Part shown: piece by piece, positions 11,197-21,934 of the stretch
How positions within the stretch are numbered: position 1 is the stretch's first letter
How the letters are laid out: the number at the start of each line of letters is the position of its first letter
Assembly: GCA_037367355.1 (NCBI GenBank)
Contig: CM074701.1
Location: 1,922,001-1,986,000 of the forward strand
DNA: 64,000 bases
Source of the DNA: Neoscytalidium dimidiatum
Taxonomy: Eukaryota; Ascomycota; Dothideomycetes; Botryosphaeriales; Botryosphaeriaceae
Direction: 5' to 3'
Translations under genes and position numbers: made by a program
The notes under the pieces: generated by a model
What the model saw: the letters and a program-made list of their open reading frames with translations, nothing else
Databases searched by the model: none
What the model was told of the DNA's origin: nothing

Positions 11197-12712
11197 TTAC
11201 TGAATATACTTCTTCAGCCCCCGTAGTCTGTCCTGAGCAAGCTCCAACACGTCATCGTTCTTGCACACAGCGAACCGCAACCAGTCCTCGACAATGTGCG
11301 CGTTCTCTGGCGTGAAGAACTCAGTTGGCGGGATAGCCGCAATACCAAGCTCCTTGATCAGGAACCACGACAGCTTGAAGTCGCGTGGACGCTCGGCCAC
11401 ATGTGGCGGGAAATCGTAACCGTCGGGCAGTTTCACCTTGGCCATGTTGACCAGGACGAAGTATCCACCCTCCGGAATAGAATACGGCAGACCAAGCTCG
11501 TCCCAGATAGCGTTGAACTTGTCCATTTTGCCTTTCATCTCCTTCTTGGACTCGTCCCAGAAGTTGTATTTGTCCGCCTCCTCAAATGCAACAGCCGTGG
11601 CCTCTTGTAGGGGGCTGACACTGCTATAACAGATACGAGTGTGCGCAGCACTGACATACTTGATCAGGTGCTCCGGACCAATCAACCAACCCACTCTCCA
11701 GCCCGTTGCGTAGAAGTTCTTGCCGCCAGATCCCACGGTTATGGTGCGCTCAGCGAGCTCAGGCGAAAGCGTAGCAATGCGGGTAAAGGGGACGTAAAAC
11801 AGGCGATCGTAGACTTCGTCGGAGAGGATTATGAGGTTGTGCTTGACGCAGATGTCGCCAATCGCCTGTAACTCTTCCTTCGAGAAGACCTTGCCAATAG
11901 GGTTGTGCGGGGTGTTCAGAACGATCATGCGGGTCTTGGGGGTTATAGAAGCCTCAAACTCCTTCAAGTCGATCTTCCATTCGGCAGCCGATGTCGTCTT
12001 AGTTGCACCCTCTTTGGGAGGGTGCATAGGCACATAGACGACCTTCCCGCCGGGCATCTCGATGTTTGAAATGTACTGATCGAAGAACGGCTCGAAGACA
12101 ATGACCTCATCGCCCGGCTCGATAAAGGCCATGAAGGCGCTGAGCATACCCTCATTGGCGCCTGTGGTGATGGTGATCTCAGTTTCGGGATCCAGAGTCT
12201 TGCCAAAGAAAGGCGAGTACGCATCTGCCAAGGCCTTTTTCAACCTCGGGCGACCCTTCGCAATATCAGTGCCATTTTCTTCTAGTGTCTTGGGTCATTT
12301 CGTACCTTCGTGGGCGAGTACTGGTTGCACTCCACGCGGTCGAGGGCATTCTTGGCGGCGTCGAGGACGAACTGCGGGGGGTTATAACCGAAGAAGCCCT
12401 GGCCCATGTTCACCACGGGCGTTACTGGAGTTTGCGCGGCGGCCTCGTTGACAATGGACCTGTATATCGCATAAGCATACGCTGGCGCGAGCTGGTAGAC
12501 GGTAAGTACCAGACATCCTGTCTCTGTCCCGCCACTCTTGCAGCGGGCTTGTACGGGTCGCGGCGCGAAGCAGTTGCCGACATAGCTCTGGCGGGCTGGG
12601 AAATGCGAGGACTGGAGGGAGAATTGATGCGCGAAGAAAAAAATGTCGGCTTGCTGGAGCACACAGAAGAGACCGTCAGGCGGTTTGAGCGCAGTAGCAC
12701 TGTAAGCCGCAT
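11197..12712 (-). CDS. BNA3: Kynurenine--oxoglutarate transaminase / cysteine-S-conjugate beta-lyase (class I/II aminotransferase)
   Basis: PLP enzyme expected to convert kynurenine to kynurenate, with possible beta-lyase activity on cysteine conjugates. Three exons at 12712-12510, 12459-12306 and 12255-11197 give 471 residues. The junctions rebuild QDVWSIVNEAA and SPTKGRPRLKKALAD, both typical of the KAT family. Visible motifs are NMGQGFFGYNPP near the N-terminus, TTGANEGM, NTPHNPIGKVF, LSDEVYDRL (the Asp that contacts the PLP ring) and GSGGKNFYATGWRVGW with the Schiff-base Lys. The first 43 residues are rich in Ser/Arg/Leu and look like a mitochondrial presequence. A second Met at 12583 (MSATASRRDPYKP) would give a cytosolic form. 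It shares a 249-bp divergent promoter with MGS1. Confidence 0.92.
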
Positions 12713-12961
12713 AGTTTTGGGGATTGGTGACTCTTTTTCGCGCCCACTCGCCCACCAGTGCCCAAGCAGCGATTACGTGCTTCGGACGGGACCCCCGCCT
12801 GCGATAATCGGCCTTAATGCGGCCGATTTCGGGAGCTCTGACGCGATTGCATTCAAAGCTGGAGCTTGTCAGCCAGACTAACGGCCCGTCCGTCGCGTCG
12901 CCCCGAAATCCATCTGCAGTCACGACGCGTCTTTTTCGAACCGGTTTCAATTGGCCGCATC
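12713..12961. promoter_or_regulatory. Divergent promoter between the aminotransferase and MGS1 genes
   Basis: Only 249 bp separate the two start codons, so both core promoters and 5' leaders must fit here. I see no clear TATA box. Confidence 0.5.
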
Positions 12962-14590
12962 ATGGTCGACTGCCCGATCTGCTCGCGCCCTGTCCTAGAG
13001 AGAAACATCAACGAACACATTGACTCCGGCTGCGAAGCACACATCGCCGACGAGAACAACGCCCCTCCGCCCCCGACTCAGAAGCCCAATGTCGCCAGCT
13101 TCTTCCAGACGCCCTCTGCGCGACGCACTTCAAGTCTTGCCGTGAAGAATGCCGATCCATCACTGGCGACTTCGCCCATTCCAACCAGAACCCAACTTCC
13201 GCCACCATCCGAACCGCCTACGAACGGTGTGAAAAGACCCCTAGAAGCCGAAGCTGCAAATGTAAAGCCCGATCCAGGCTCCTCGCCGCCCTCCCCGAAA
13301 CGCAATAAGCCCAACGCTTTTCAAAAAGTCGCCCCGCTGGCGGAGCGCATGCGTCCTCGAACACTCGATGAGGTCTGTGGCCAGGAGCTCGTGGGTCCTG
13401 ATGGAGTTATCCGCGGTCTTATTGAACAGGACCGCGTGCCATCAATGATACTCTGGGGAGGGCCGGGCACAGGCAAGACCACCATCGCACGTCTCATAGC
13501 CCACACAGCTGGATGTCGCTTCGTGGAAATCAACAGCACCAGCTCTGGCGTGGCTGAATGCAAAAAATTGTTTGCCGAGGCCCGCAACGAGTTGAGCTTG
13601 ACCGGCCGAAAGACCATCATATTCTGTGATGAGATCCACAGATTTAGCAAAAGCCAGCAGGATGTCTTCCTTGGTCCCGTCGAGGCTGGCCAGGTAACCC
13701 TCATTGGAGCAACGACCGAGAATCCTAGTTTCAAAGTGGTAAATGCGCTTCTCTCACGGTGCCGGACATTCACCCTTTCGAAACTGTCCGAAGAGACCGT
13801 AACCACCATTCTCCGTCGTGCTCTAGAGCGCGAGGGAAGTAACGCCGACACCACGCTCGTCGACGAAGAAATGCTCAAATACCTTGCCGCATTCGCTGAC
13901 GGCGACGCCCGCACCGGCCTCAACCTGCTCGAGCTAGCTATGGACCTCTCGGCCCGCCCTTCCATGACCAAAGACGCGATCAAAAAATCCCTGACCCAAA
14001 CCCTCGTCTACGATCGAGCTGGCGACCAGCACTACGACACCATCTCCGCCTTCCACAAGTCCATCCGCGGCTCCGACCCGGATGCGGCTCTATATTACCT
14101 AGCGCGGATGCTACAATCTGGCGAAGACCCTCTCTACATTGCCCGGCGTCTGATCGTTGTCGCATCCGAAGACGTTGGCCTGGCGGACAACAGCATGTTA
14201 TCGTTGGCCACTGCCGCGTACGCCGCGTGCGAGAAGATCGGCATGCCTGAGTGCCGCATCAACCTCGCCCACGCCACTGTCGCCCTGTCTATGTCTCCCA
14301 AGTCAACGCGCGCATATCGCGGGCTCGCCAATGCCATGACGGCGCTGCAGGAACCGGGCGTGGCGGGTCTGCCAGTACCAGTACATCTGAGGAATGCGCC
14401 GACGAAGTTGATGAAAGAACTTGGATATGGCAAGGAGTACAAGTACAATCCGGACTACCTGGATGGCCGTGTCGTGCAGGAATATCTGCCCGAGAAGCTG
14501 CGGGGACGCACGTTCCTGGAGGATATGGACTTGGGCACGAAGATCGATACGGATTTGCCGGAGGAATTTCATGAATATGATCTTGGATGA
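12962..14590 (+). CDS. mgs1: Mgs1/WRNIP1-type AAA+ ATPase with N-terminal UBZ finger
   Basis: Replication-associated clamp-loader-like ATPase (Mgs1 in yeast, WRNIP1 in man, RarA/MgsA in bacteria). It is recruited through ubiquitin and helps maintain genome stability. Single exon, 542 residues. I start it at 12962 because Met-Val-Asp leads straight into the Rad18-type UBZ finger (CPIC...HIDSGC); the upstream in-frame Met at 12866 adds an unrelated leader. A Pro/Ser-rich linker follows. The AAA+ core has Walker A GGPGTGKTT, Walker B FCDEIHRF, sensor 1 GATTENPSF, and the C-terminal MgsA oligomerisation region (YYLARMLQSGEDPLYIARRL, then EDVGLAD). Length and order are normal for the family. Confidence 0.95.
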   Translation: MVDCPICSRPVLERNINEHIDSGCEAHIADENNAPPPPTQKPNVASFFQTPSARRTSSLAVKNADPSLATSPIPTRTQLPPPSEPPTNGVKRPLEAEAANVKPDPGSSPPSPKRNKPNAFQKVAPLAERMRPRTLDEVCGQELVGPDGVIRGLIEQDRVPSMILWGGPGTGKTTIARLIAHTAGCRFVEINSTSSGVAECKKLFAEARNELSLTGRKTIIFCDEIHRFSKSQQDVFLGPVEAGQVTLIGATTENPSFKVVNALLSRCRTFTLSKLSEETVTTILRRALEREGSNADTTLVDEEMLKYLAAFADGDARTGLNLLELAMDLSARPSMTKDAIKKSLTQTLVYDRAGDQHYDTISAFHKSIRGSDPDAALYYLARMLQSGEDPLYIARRLIVVASEDVGLADNSMLSLATAAYAACEKIGMPECRINLAHATVALSMSPKSTRAYRGLANAMTALQEPGVAGLPVPVHLRNAPTKLMKELGYGKEYKYNPDYLDGRVVQEYLPEKLRGRTFLEDMDLGTKIDTDLPEEFHEYDLG

Positions 14591-15939
14591 AAGAGGGAAT
14601 TTAACCAAACTGCCTCCTTACACGGGTTTGTATCGGGGTTGATTGAATACAGCCCCACTTGAAGAAAGTTTGGATGTTCAACACTTCCCTACCGGGTTGC
14701 CCAGCATGCTCCTCATTCTCTAGGAATGAGCAACATCAGTCCTGGATTAACTGTCAAAACCGCCTGCCGGTCTCTCTGTAAGAAACGAAAGCACCAACGG
14801 GATGGGAATGAAGACCTTCTGTTAGCTGGAGATTTGAAGGCCCACTGGGTGGTTGAAGATCCCAGACTTTCGCCCGATTCTAGTCTGTGGGAAGAAGAAG
14901 AAGAAGAGAAGAAGAGGAAGAGGAAGAGGAAGAGAAAAACAGGGGTGATTGACGGCTGTGAGGTATTGAGTTCGACGGATGTGTCTCATATTGTACAGAT
15001 GATGTGAATGCTGGAAAAAAAAAAGTAGCTAAAATGATGATTCCAACCACAATCGACAGACCGTTGGGTAGATGTACAAATATGCTGGCCAGTTGTCTTC
15101 CTGGGAGACATCAATGACATGGAGCCCTTCCACGACCTGTCGATGCTTCTAAGTCGTCGTCTGTATTGATACCCCTGATGAGTGGAAGGCAAATGAACAC
15201 TTAAGAACATCACAAACTCAATACCTTGTGCAATGAATAATTAGCCACCGCCAACCGCTCTTTAAAGGCAACAAAGTCGAGTTGAATATATGGAATCGGG
15301 GATGCAAACAACGCCTGCAATGGAAACCTGAAGATTTGCCTGTTTTGGCCTGGGACACATGTGCAGGTCGAACGTAATCATTACATTCACTCCCGCACTT
15401 CAGTTCTTGTCACACACCATATAAGCATTTCTCAAAGGGGTAGAATAGATAGACCTCGCGATGATTCCTGCCACAAAAAAATAGAAATATGAGACACAAA
15501 TATCAATCTACCAACAACATCTTCTCTGTCTCTGGTTGTAACAGGTCCAGACTCACCGCAACTTTGGATATCTGAAACCCCAGTGCCTGAGTCATGAGGG
15601 TTGATATTGATCTTAAAAGGCGTAGCTTTTCCTTTTCGATTGGAAGTCAAGAGTGTTATCAGTAGTGAAGAGTACTGCGGAGGGAATATTTTATGAGATA
15701 CGTTCAAGGGCAAGTCAATCGATTTTAATATGAACCTGAGTCAAGTAGAGTAATGGAAGAAAAGTCGCAGCCTTCGCGAGCTCTCGAGAGTCTACCGTAT
15801 CCGATTAACTTGCAATATCAGCCTATCGACGTACCCGTCCATGCACACATGCATGTTCCCAGAACTCCCGAAAATCCTATCCCGCGGCTAAACTTAAGCA
15901 ACGGCGTCTAGACCTCGCTTCCCTGTCACAAAACCGAGC
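14591..15939. other. Convergent 3' intergenic region
   Basis: About 1.35 kb between the 3' ends of MGS1 and IES2. It holds a purine GAA/GAG tract at about 14892-14940 and AT-rich sequence from 15200 to 15800. Small open frames are present but carry no recognisable domain. Confidence 0.6.
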
Positions 15940-17605
15940 TTACGCAACCTCCTGGACCATTCTGCCTCGGAAAGGTGTCTTCACCGTAGCAGGCCTCGAT
16001 TGGGTCATCAGCTCTCCAATCGGAGATTTGAGCCACTCGTCCGGTACTGCGATCTGACTCTCCTCGACGGTTTGCGTGTAGCGAATGTAAAGAGGTGGTG
16101 CACGTTCGACGGCGTCCATTTCTTGTTCCTCACCAGCAGCATCGGCATCAACTTGAGCCTTGCCACGACGTTTGGGCGCTTGCTTCTTGAGTAGACGGTT
16201 GATCGTGTCCATCTATAAACACTGTTAATAACTTCACGACGGACGCAAATCATAGCAACTGCTGAACCAGGGGTGTTGGGGCTCACCTTCTCTTCTTCGT
16301 TGCGCTTCTCGCTGAGATTCTTCCTGCGGCGGGCCATTTCAGCCCTCCGCATGGCATGCTCCTCAGCGGTCAGATGCTTCTTCTTTTGTGCTTCTACACT
16401 AAAATCAGTATCGCTCAACCTGAAGTTGAATGGAGGGGGCATACCATTTGATAAAGCAATCAATTCACCCTCATAGGTCTCGAATGCAGCTCGTTGACGT
16501 CTTGTCAGCTTGCTGAGATCGGGTGTGCCTGCTCGACTGCCAGACGTTGGCGTCTCGTCGTCACTGTCCAACTCATCATCCAGGTCATCCTCCTCACCCT
16601 CAGCATCTTCTTCCTCGCCGTCTTCCTCCTCCTCCTCCTCCTCCTCCTCCTCCTCCTCCTCCTCCTCCTCCTCCTCCTCCACCTCCTCCTCCTCCTCCTG
16701 TTCATCGGCAGAGTCCAACTCCGAGAGCTCTTCGTCCTCGCTCTGGTCATCTTCCATTGCCATCTCCTTAGCCTCTACGCTCGGAACTTCCCTCTCCGGT
16801 TGTGAGACCTTGATGCTAGGCTTTTGCTGCTGCTTGCCCCTTACCTTGACAGCCGGAGGGGGGGGAGCAGGCACCGAGTCCTCCATGTCTACATCCTCGT
16901 CGGCGTCGGCGTCGGCATCATCGTCGTCGTCTGCCATGTCCTCATCCTCGTCCTCTTCATCCTCTTCGACGTCGTCGTCGTCAGCCAGCTCATCTTCGTC
17001 GAGCTCCTCCTCGCTCGTCTCCTCGACTATGGTCTTCTTGTTCCGGGAGCTGCGCTGGCCGACGACGATCTCGCCGCCCACGAAGCTGTCGCGCGAATTC
17101 ACACCGGCGGTGCGGCGGGGCTGGGAATTGCCGCTGGTGGCCTCGCGGAGCTTGCTGGGAGCGGCCTTGACGGTGAGATGGATGGACTGGCGTGTCTCCT
17201 CGGGGGAGGTGCGCTCGATGGTGGCGGAGGTGGGGGCAGCGGCAGCACGGCGCGGACGCGAGCTGGCAGAGGTGGCATGGCTGGCTTGGTCAGCGTTTAT
17301 TTGAGCTCGCGAGCGCAGGCGGCGGGTCGCCATCTCTGCAGCCGGGGTGTTGGGGATCGGGGGAGCTGGGGCTGGCGAGGAGGATGGCGGGATGGCGGCT
17401 GCAGGTGTATCTGATAGGCTTGGGGTGGCTCTTGCTTCGGTTTTGCAGCGTGCCTGGGCGTGTCGCACGGCTTACTCAGGACCTTGGGTACATACCTAGA
17501 GTCGCTTGCTTTGTTTGCCTGCGCCGCAGGTATCCAATCGTCGCTGCCAGAGTCGTCGTCGTCGGTGCGCAGCCGCTTGACTGGCCGCCCGCCGCGATCC
17601 GCCAT
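15940..17605 (-). CDS. ies2: INO80 chromatin-remodelling complex subunit Ies2 / INO80B (PAPA-1 domain)
   Basis: Nuclear subunit of the INO80 nucleosome remodeller. Three exons at 17605-17476, 17410-16287 and 16212-15940 give 508 residues. Donor GTAAGC after CTG A (phase 1) and acceptor TATCAG join exons 1 and 2. Exon 2 ends EEK and exon 3 starts MDTINRLLKKQ, so the PAPA-1-like conserved block (LTAEEHAMRRAEMARRRKNLSEKR...LLKKQAPKRR) is split by intron 2. The middle of the protein is very acidic: long Asp/Glu runs, the longest a polyglutamate stretch coded by a (CTC)n tract on the plus strand. The conserved LTRRQRAAFETYEGEL segment precedes PAPA-1. The gene is divergent from PEX14. Confidence 0.87.
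16624..16699 (-). repeat. GAG microsatellite coding for polyglutamate in IES2
   Basis: A nearly uninterrupted (CCT)n/(AGG)n tract, read on the minus strand as GAG codons, codes the long Glu run of the Ies2 protein. One valine-coding interruption is visible near 16680. Confidence 0.9.
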
Positions 17606-17958
17606 TCTGTCTGGAGCAAGATCCGCCCGCAACGGAGCAGGGTTCAGGCGCTATGGGGTCCGTCGATACGAAATGCTGCGGGTAATGTCCTGGAGCTCCC
17701 AGCGGCCTTCACGCATTCCGCTTGATGCGCGAGCTGAGCAGCGGGCCACCTTCTTGGCCCACACGTGACGCTAAGCTAAGCTGCCCGCCGCCCGCTGCCC
17801 GCTGCCCGCTGCCCATACGGGAGGCCCCAAGGGCTCTTCGCCGTGCGTGCGTCACCAGCCGAGGTCCCCGGCCGCTGCATCGCTGAGCTCGAGGTGCGTC
17901 CACCAAGCTGCCGGCCTGCTCTTCCCCCTCGCCCTCACTCTGCGCGCCACGACCGACC
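17606..17958. promoter_or_regulatory. Divergent IES2-PEX14 promoter with E-box palindrome and 7-bp tandem repeat
   Basis: 353 bp between the two start codons. It contains CACGTG at 17762-17767, a palindromic E-box-like site, and directly beside it a short tandem repeat of GCCCGCT-type units at about 17781-17815. Both lie midway between the genes. Confidence 0.5.
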
Positions 17959-19300
17959 ATGGGCGACTCTCCTGCGGACAAGAAGCCTGCCATCCCTGCC
18001 TGGCAGCGCGCCCAGGCGCCCTCCTCCACCTCCGAGTCCGCCTCTTCCGCGTCCGAAGCCTCGCCGCCGCACACTCCAAGCTCAGACACGGCCTCCGAGC
18101 ACGCCGACGAGCTCCAATCCGAGCCTCAGCCCAGCTCGCTGGACGCAAACGAGCCGCCCAGGGATGCTGCTCTCCTGCTGCAACAGGCCCGCAAGTTCCT
18201 GCAGGATCCCTCAATTCGCGACGCGTCCGACGACCGAAAGCGGAGCTTCCTGCGCTCCAAAGGTGTGAAGGACGACGACATCCAGCTGCTGCTCGCCGAG
18301 GCGAAGACGCAAGATACACCGCCAAATGCAGTGGCTCCGCCGACGGTGGGTACTCCTTTTGCTTCCAAGCCACTGAGGCCTTCTGTCTCATTTCGTCATG
18401 CCATTTATTCCTCGACCATCGCTTATTGCTTGCCTGTTCGGGAAGTCGATATATCGCGCTGACCTTATCTAGTACTCGACGACTCAGCAAGCTTCGTCAT
18501 CTCCGGCCGCCCCCTCCCGCGCTGCCCCACGAGAAATCCCGCCCATTGTCACGTATCCGGAATTCTTGACTCAACCGGCCTCCCCGCCGCCACTCATTAC
18601 CGTTTCGCGCGTCTTAAACGCAATATACGCCGCTGTCGGCTTGGGTGCCGTCACATATGGTATTTCGAACTACGTGGTCAGACCTATGTCTGAGGAGCTT
18701 GCCGGAGCACGCGAAGACTTCGCCATCCACACAAAGTCTCACATGGAGAAGTTGAATGAGAAACTAGAGAGTATGGTGTCGGCCGTACCCAAGCTCGGCA
18801 GCAACGGGAAGCCCGTACTGTCGGAGCAAGAAAAGGATGCAACGTTAGATGAGGATTCGGATGAGGACCCTACAGAGCTCTACCACCGCGATTTCGGTAC
18901 CCAGACCAGCCCAAATCTCTCCCGTCGTTCCAGTGTCGCCTCTTCCGCGTCGGACTCGGACAAGTCTCCAGCTACACCGGTCGAGGCACAATCCGCACAC
19001 CTGGATAAGCTGACGGCGGAGCTGCGTAACCTGACGTTTATGAGTCGGGGTAACTCCGCCCAGGACGAGTCTGTACAGACGCAACTGGGCGATTTGAAGA
19101 ATTACCTAAATGAGATGGCGTACTCTAGCCCATATTTCGGTAGCGACATCTATGGCACCAGATATGGTAAATGGAAGAAGCCAGGCGAAGACGACGCTAT
19201 TGAAGCATTTAAAGCCGATATCCGCAGTGTGAAGGGCGTATTCCTTTCCTCGAGGAACTTCCCAAGCGCCCAACAAAGAACGTATGGAGCGGGTAGATGA
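17959..19300 (+). CDS. pex14: Peroxin 14-like peroxisomal import docking protein
   Basis: Docking component of the peroxisomal matrix-protein import machinery that binds the receptor Pex5. Exons 17959-18345 and 18473-19300 (127-nt intron, phase 0) give 404 residues. Residues about 67-112 form the conserved Pex14 N-terminal domain (ALLLQQARKFLQDPSI, then the FLRSKGV and DIQLLL helices). A Pro/Ser linker follows, then a hydrophobic segment around VLNAIYAAVGLGAVTYGISNYVV (membrane-associated), then a charged coiled-coil region (REDFAIHTKSHMEKLNEKLE). The tail is Ser-rich. A Pex14/17-like (Pex33) paralogue of filamentous fungi is the main alternative, since the N-terminal domain alone does not separate them. 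Confidence 0.85.
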
Positions 19301-19621
19301 TTTTTGCCGGGGGAAAAAGGGATCAAGTCGCCTGGCTCAAGTTGGGCGTTTTGCATTTGTGCTCCCAGTTGTGGGAAATTGGATGATTCTGGCAGGTTTG
19401 TACATTTCCTAGGCAGCCGAAGGTGCTGCTGAATATATCCTTGGGCCAACGAATTACCTGAACTCAAAGGCTTTTGTACCACTATTTATACGCTTTGCCA
19501 CGATCGACCAAAGGCATTATATCTCAGTCCTTTACCAGTAGTGTTCTTAAACTTCTACTTCTTGTCTCGGCAAGTCGCGGTTTAATCCTACACTCATTTT
19601 TGATGTATTCCAGCTCATCCC
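19301..19621. other. Convergent 3' region between PEX14 and the broken esterase
   Basis: About 320 bp of presumed 3' UTRs and terminators of two convergent genes. No distinct element is visible. Confidence 0.5.
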
Positions 19622-20626
19622 TCATGCCTCAGGAGAGACATCATCTACAGCAGAACTAGGACTTTGCTTCAGCACTCTCCTTACCCGATTCGCTCGAGTC
19701 GCATTGGCAACCTTGGAGAGCTCAGCGCTCGGCACTAACCAGGGGAAAGCATGTATGCCCCCGGCCCAGACATGAAGTTCAGTTTGAACGCCACAATCCC
19801 AGAGCTTCAATGTATACGCCACGTCCTCATCCCTAATTGGTTCTGCTGCACCAACATCAATGAAGGTTTGCGGCAAGCCCGACAGATCCTTGGCTCTCGC
19901 TGGCGCAGCATAATAGCTAACATCCTTCCCACCAGCCTTCTCCCCCAAAAGACACTTCCACTCGAGAATATTCCTCTCCCGGCCCCACGTCCCGCCACTG
20001 ACATACTGCCTGCTCGAGACACTTTCATTCCGGTGTTCCAGCATCGGGCATTCGAGCAGCTGCGCGCACAACTCGGCTCGGCCCTATCCCTCGCCATAAG
20101 CGCCACCGCCACCACCAGGCCCCCACCCGCCGACTCACCCGCCACCATCAACCGCTCGCCATCGACCCCCAGCCCCCGCGCGTGCGCCACCACCCATGCC
20201 AGCGTCGCGTAGCAGTCCTCGACCGGCGCCGGGTGCGGCTGCTCCGGCGCCCGCCGGTACGCGACCGTCACGGCCACGGCGTCGAAGTCCCTCACGTAGT
20301 CCGCGACGACGGCCATGCCCACCCACCGGCTCCCGAACTCCATGCCCCCGCCGTGGAAAGCCACGATGCCGGGCTGCTTGCCTGGAGCGGTCGCCGTTTT
20401 GCGGTTCTTGGGGGATAGGATGGAGATGGCGAGGGGCCCGCCGGGACCGGGGATGGTGCGCTCCGTGTGCGTGATGGCCGGGTCGGAGAGGATGGCTTGC
20501 TCTACGGGCGCCATGGCGATGGCCTTGGCTGGGTAATCGGCCGTGAAGCCCGGGTACGGGATCGTTTGCATGAAGGCGGCGATTTCGTGGTCGATTGTGT
20601 TGGGTGGGGGGGTTCGGGAGAGCCAT
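19622..20626 (-). pseudogene. Alpha/beta-hydrolase (HSL-type esterase), frame-disrupted
   Basis: Related to hormone-sensitive-lipase-family esterases. The 5' part (frame opened by ATG 20571) carries the oxyanion motif HGGGMEFG, then YRRAPEQPHPAPVEDC and the nucleophile elbow GESAGGG. The 3' part continues the same protein in another frame (CAQLLECPMLEHRN, then the catalytic Asp region near IRDEDV and the His in GGIHAFPW) and stops at 19622. The shift falls at about 20074-20085, in the codons following RDRAEP, where one base seems to be missing. A second indel is likely at a run of seven C near 20606-20612, since an upstream ATG at 20626 reaches the N-terminal sequence only if one C is dropped. 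No intron explains the shift without losing conserved residues. It is either a decayed gene or an assembly error. Confidence 0.72.
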
Positions 20627-21934
20627 TGTGTCGTGCTCTCAATTCCTGTTATTTGTAGGTTTTTTGGGGGTGGGATGGTCCGGTAGCGTTCAGGTTTCCT
20701 CCTCGACAGAAAGGCGATGGGTGTTATTTCTATTTTGTTTTCGAGGACTGAGCGGCTGCGAACGTTGGAGTAGCGTTCCTAGCAACGTGTGGTACCTTTA
20801 AAACGCCGGGCTTACTTGGTTGGTGAAGTGAATAGTCTTCCGAGTTTAGGTCAGCTGCCAGAATTCATTTCGCCCCCTCGGACAGCTCCAAGCGAGCATT
20901 CTGAACGAGAAGATATGGAATGTCCAGACGCGAAAATATTAACTTCGGGGGCTTATTCATGCAATCAAGTTGCATACCGCCGAATCTAGCAGTCTACCGT
21001 TCAAAATAAGGCAACTCCAGACCCCCTTTTTCTTTTTTTTTTAAAAAAAAAAAAATGGTAACGTCACGATCAATCAGTGTGAAATTTGACGAGGTGTTTC
21101 TTGTATGATTGAAAAATTAGAAATGGTTCAGACGCATTCGGAATTATCACAAATCAGTTGTCTGGCGTTTATCTTGCTGTGCCCATTGCTGCCTGAATAT
21201 GACGAGCGATCTTACAACTCCATGGCTGGTGTGATAGGCAAACGAGCTGTTGCGAATCCGCTATGCAATTTGATTTGTTGTGGGGTGTTTGTTACTGATA
21301 GCATCACAGATCAGTCCGAAGTCCGTGGATATTCGTCCGCGTCTTGGTAATATGATGGCTTCATACATATCGTCAATCCTTTTGTAAAGTATATAGGCCA
21401 ACGTTCGTGATACTGGATAGCACTTTTCAGATACTTGGGACAACTTCCCTACAACGTAGATGCAGATACTTGATATTTCTGCGTACGATCACAATGCTTG
21501 CGCTATTTCATTCTTGACTCATTAGCAACTTCACGACAATAAGAATATTTTGGCACCTGATTTTAGGACTGAACTGATACGGCGCATGCAGATAAAAGAG
21601 ACAAAGGATGCTCGTGGGCTCAAAGCATTAAGACCTGGTAGAAACATGTGCTTATGTAGTTGCATAAGGCGAAGAAAGAAAGCTTGTGGTTTTGTTACGG
21701 TTCGTGGTGCTTCCTCTCTGTGAGAAACGCATGTTTGCACATGTCTAAGTTCCACAGAAAGTGTTGTGAACTCTGAAATTGACCCCAGCAGCTTCAATAT
21801 AAACTGCAAGCAGAACCTCTGCCTCGGTACACCATCAGCTCCAACGATCAACCACGCATACACAAAGTATCGAGTCTGTACTGCTACGATCGCGATTAAA
21901 ATCGACTTGCAATCATACAACTGAACGCCACAAA
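20627..21934. other. Gene-poor AT-rich stretch
   Basis: About 1.3 kb without a recognisable gene. It contains the T10A13 tract at 21033-21055. The only longish frame (21531-21920, minus, 129 codons) shows no domain and its composition resembles noncoding DNA. The right end is the presumed promoter of the small Cys-rich ORF. Confidence 0.5.
21033..21055. repeat. T10A13 palindromic homopolymer tract
   Basis: Ten T followed directly by thirteen A, flanked by a further T4 C on the left. It could form a hairpin or act as a nucleosome-excluding or terminator-like element; no function is shown. Confidence 0.9.

Noticed and set aside
14892..14940. GAA/GAG purine tract as a possible Lys/Glu-rich coding exon
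   Set aside because: It lies in a 3' intergenic region, the surrounding frame lacks conserved sequence, and simple repeats readily make such frames.
16510..17304. 264-codon Ser-rich open frame on the plus strand
   Set aside because: It is the antisense of the acidic Asp/Glu repeats of IES2; GAG/GAC tracts read as Ser/Leu on the other strand.
21531..21920. 129-codon minus-strand frame in the AT-rich desert
   Set aside because: No signal peptide, domain or splice context; composition like noncoding DNA. Left uncalled.
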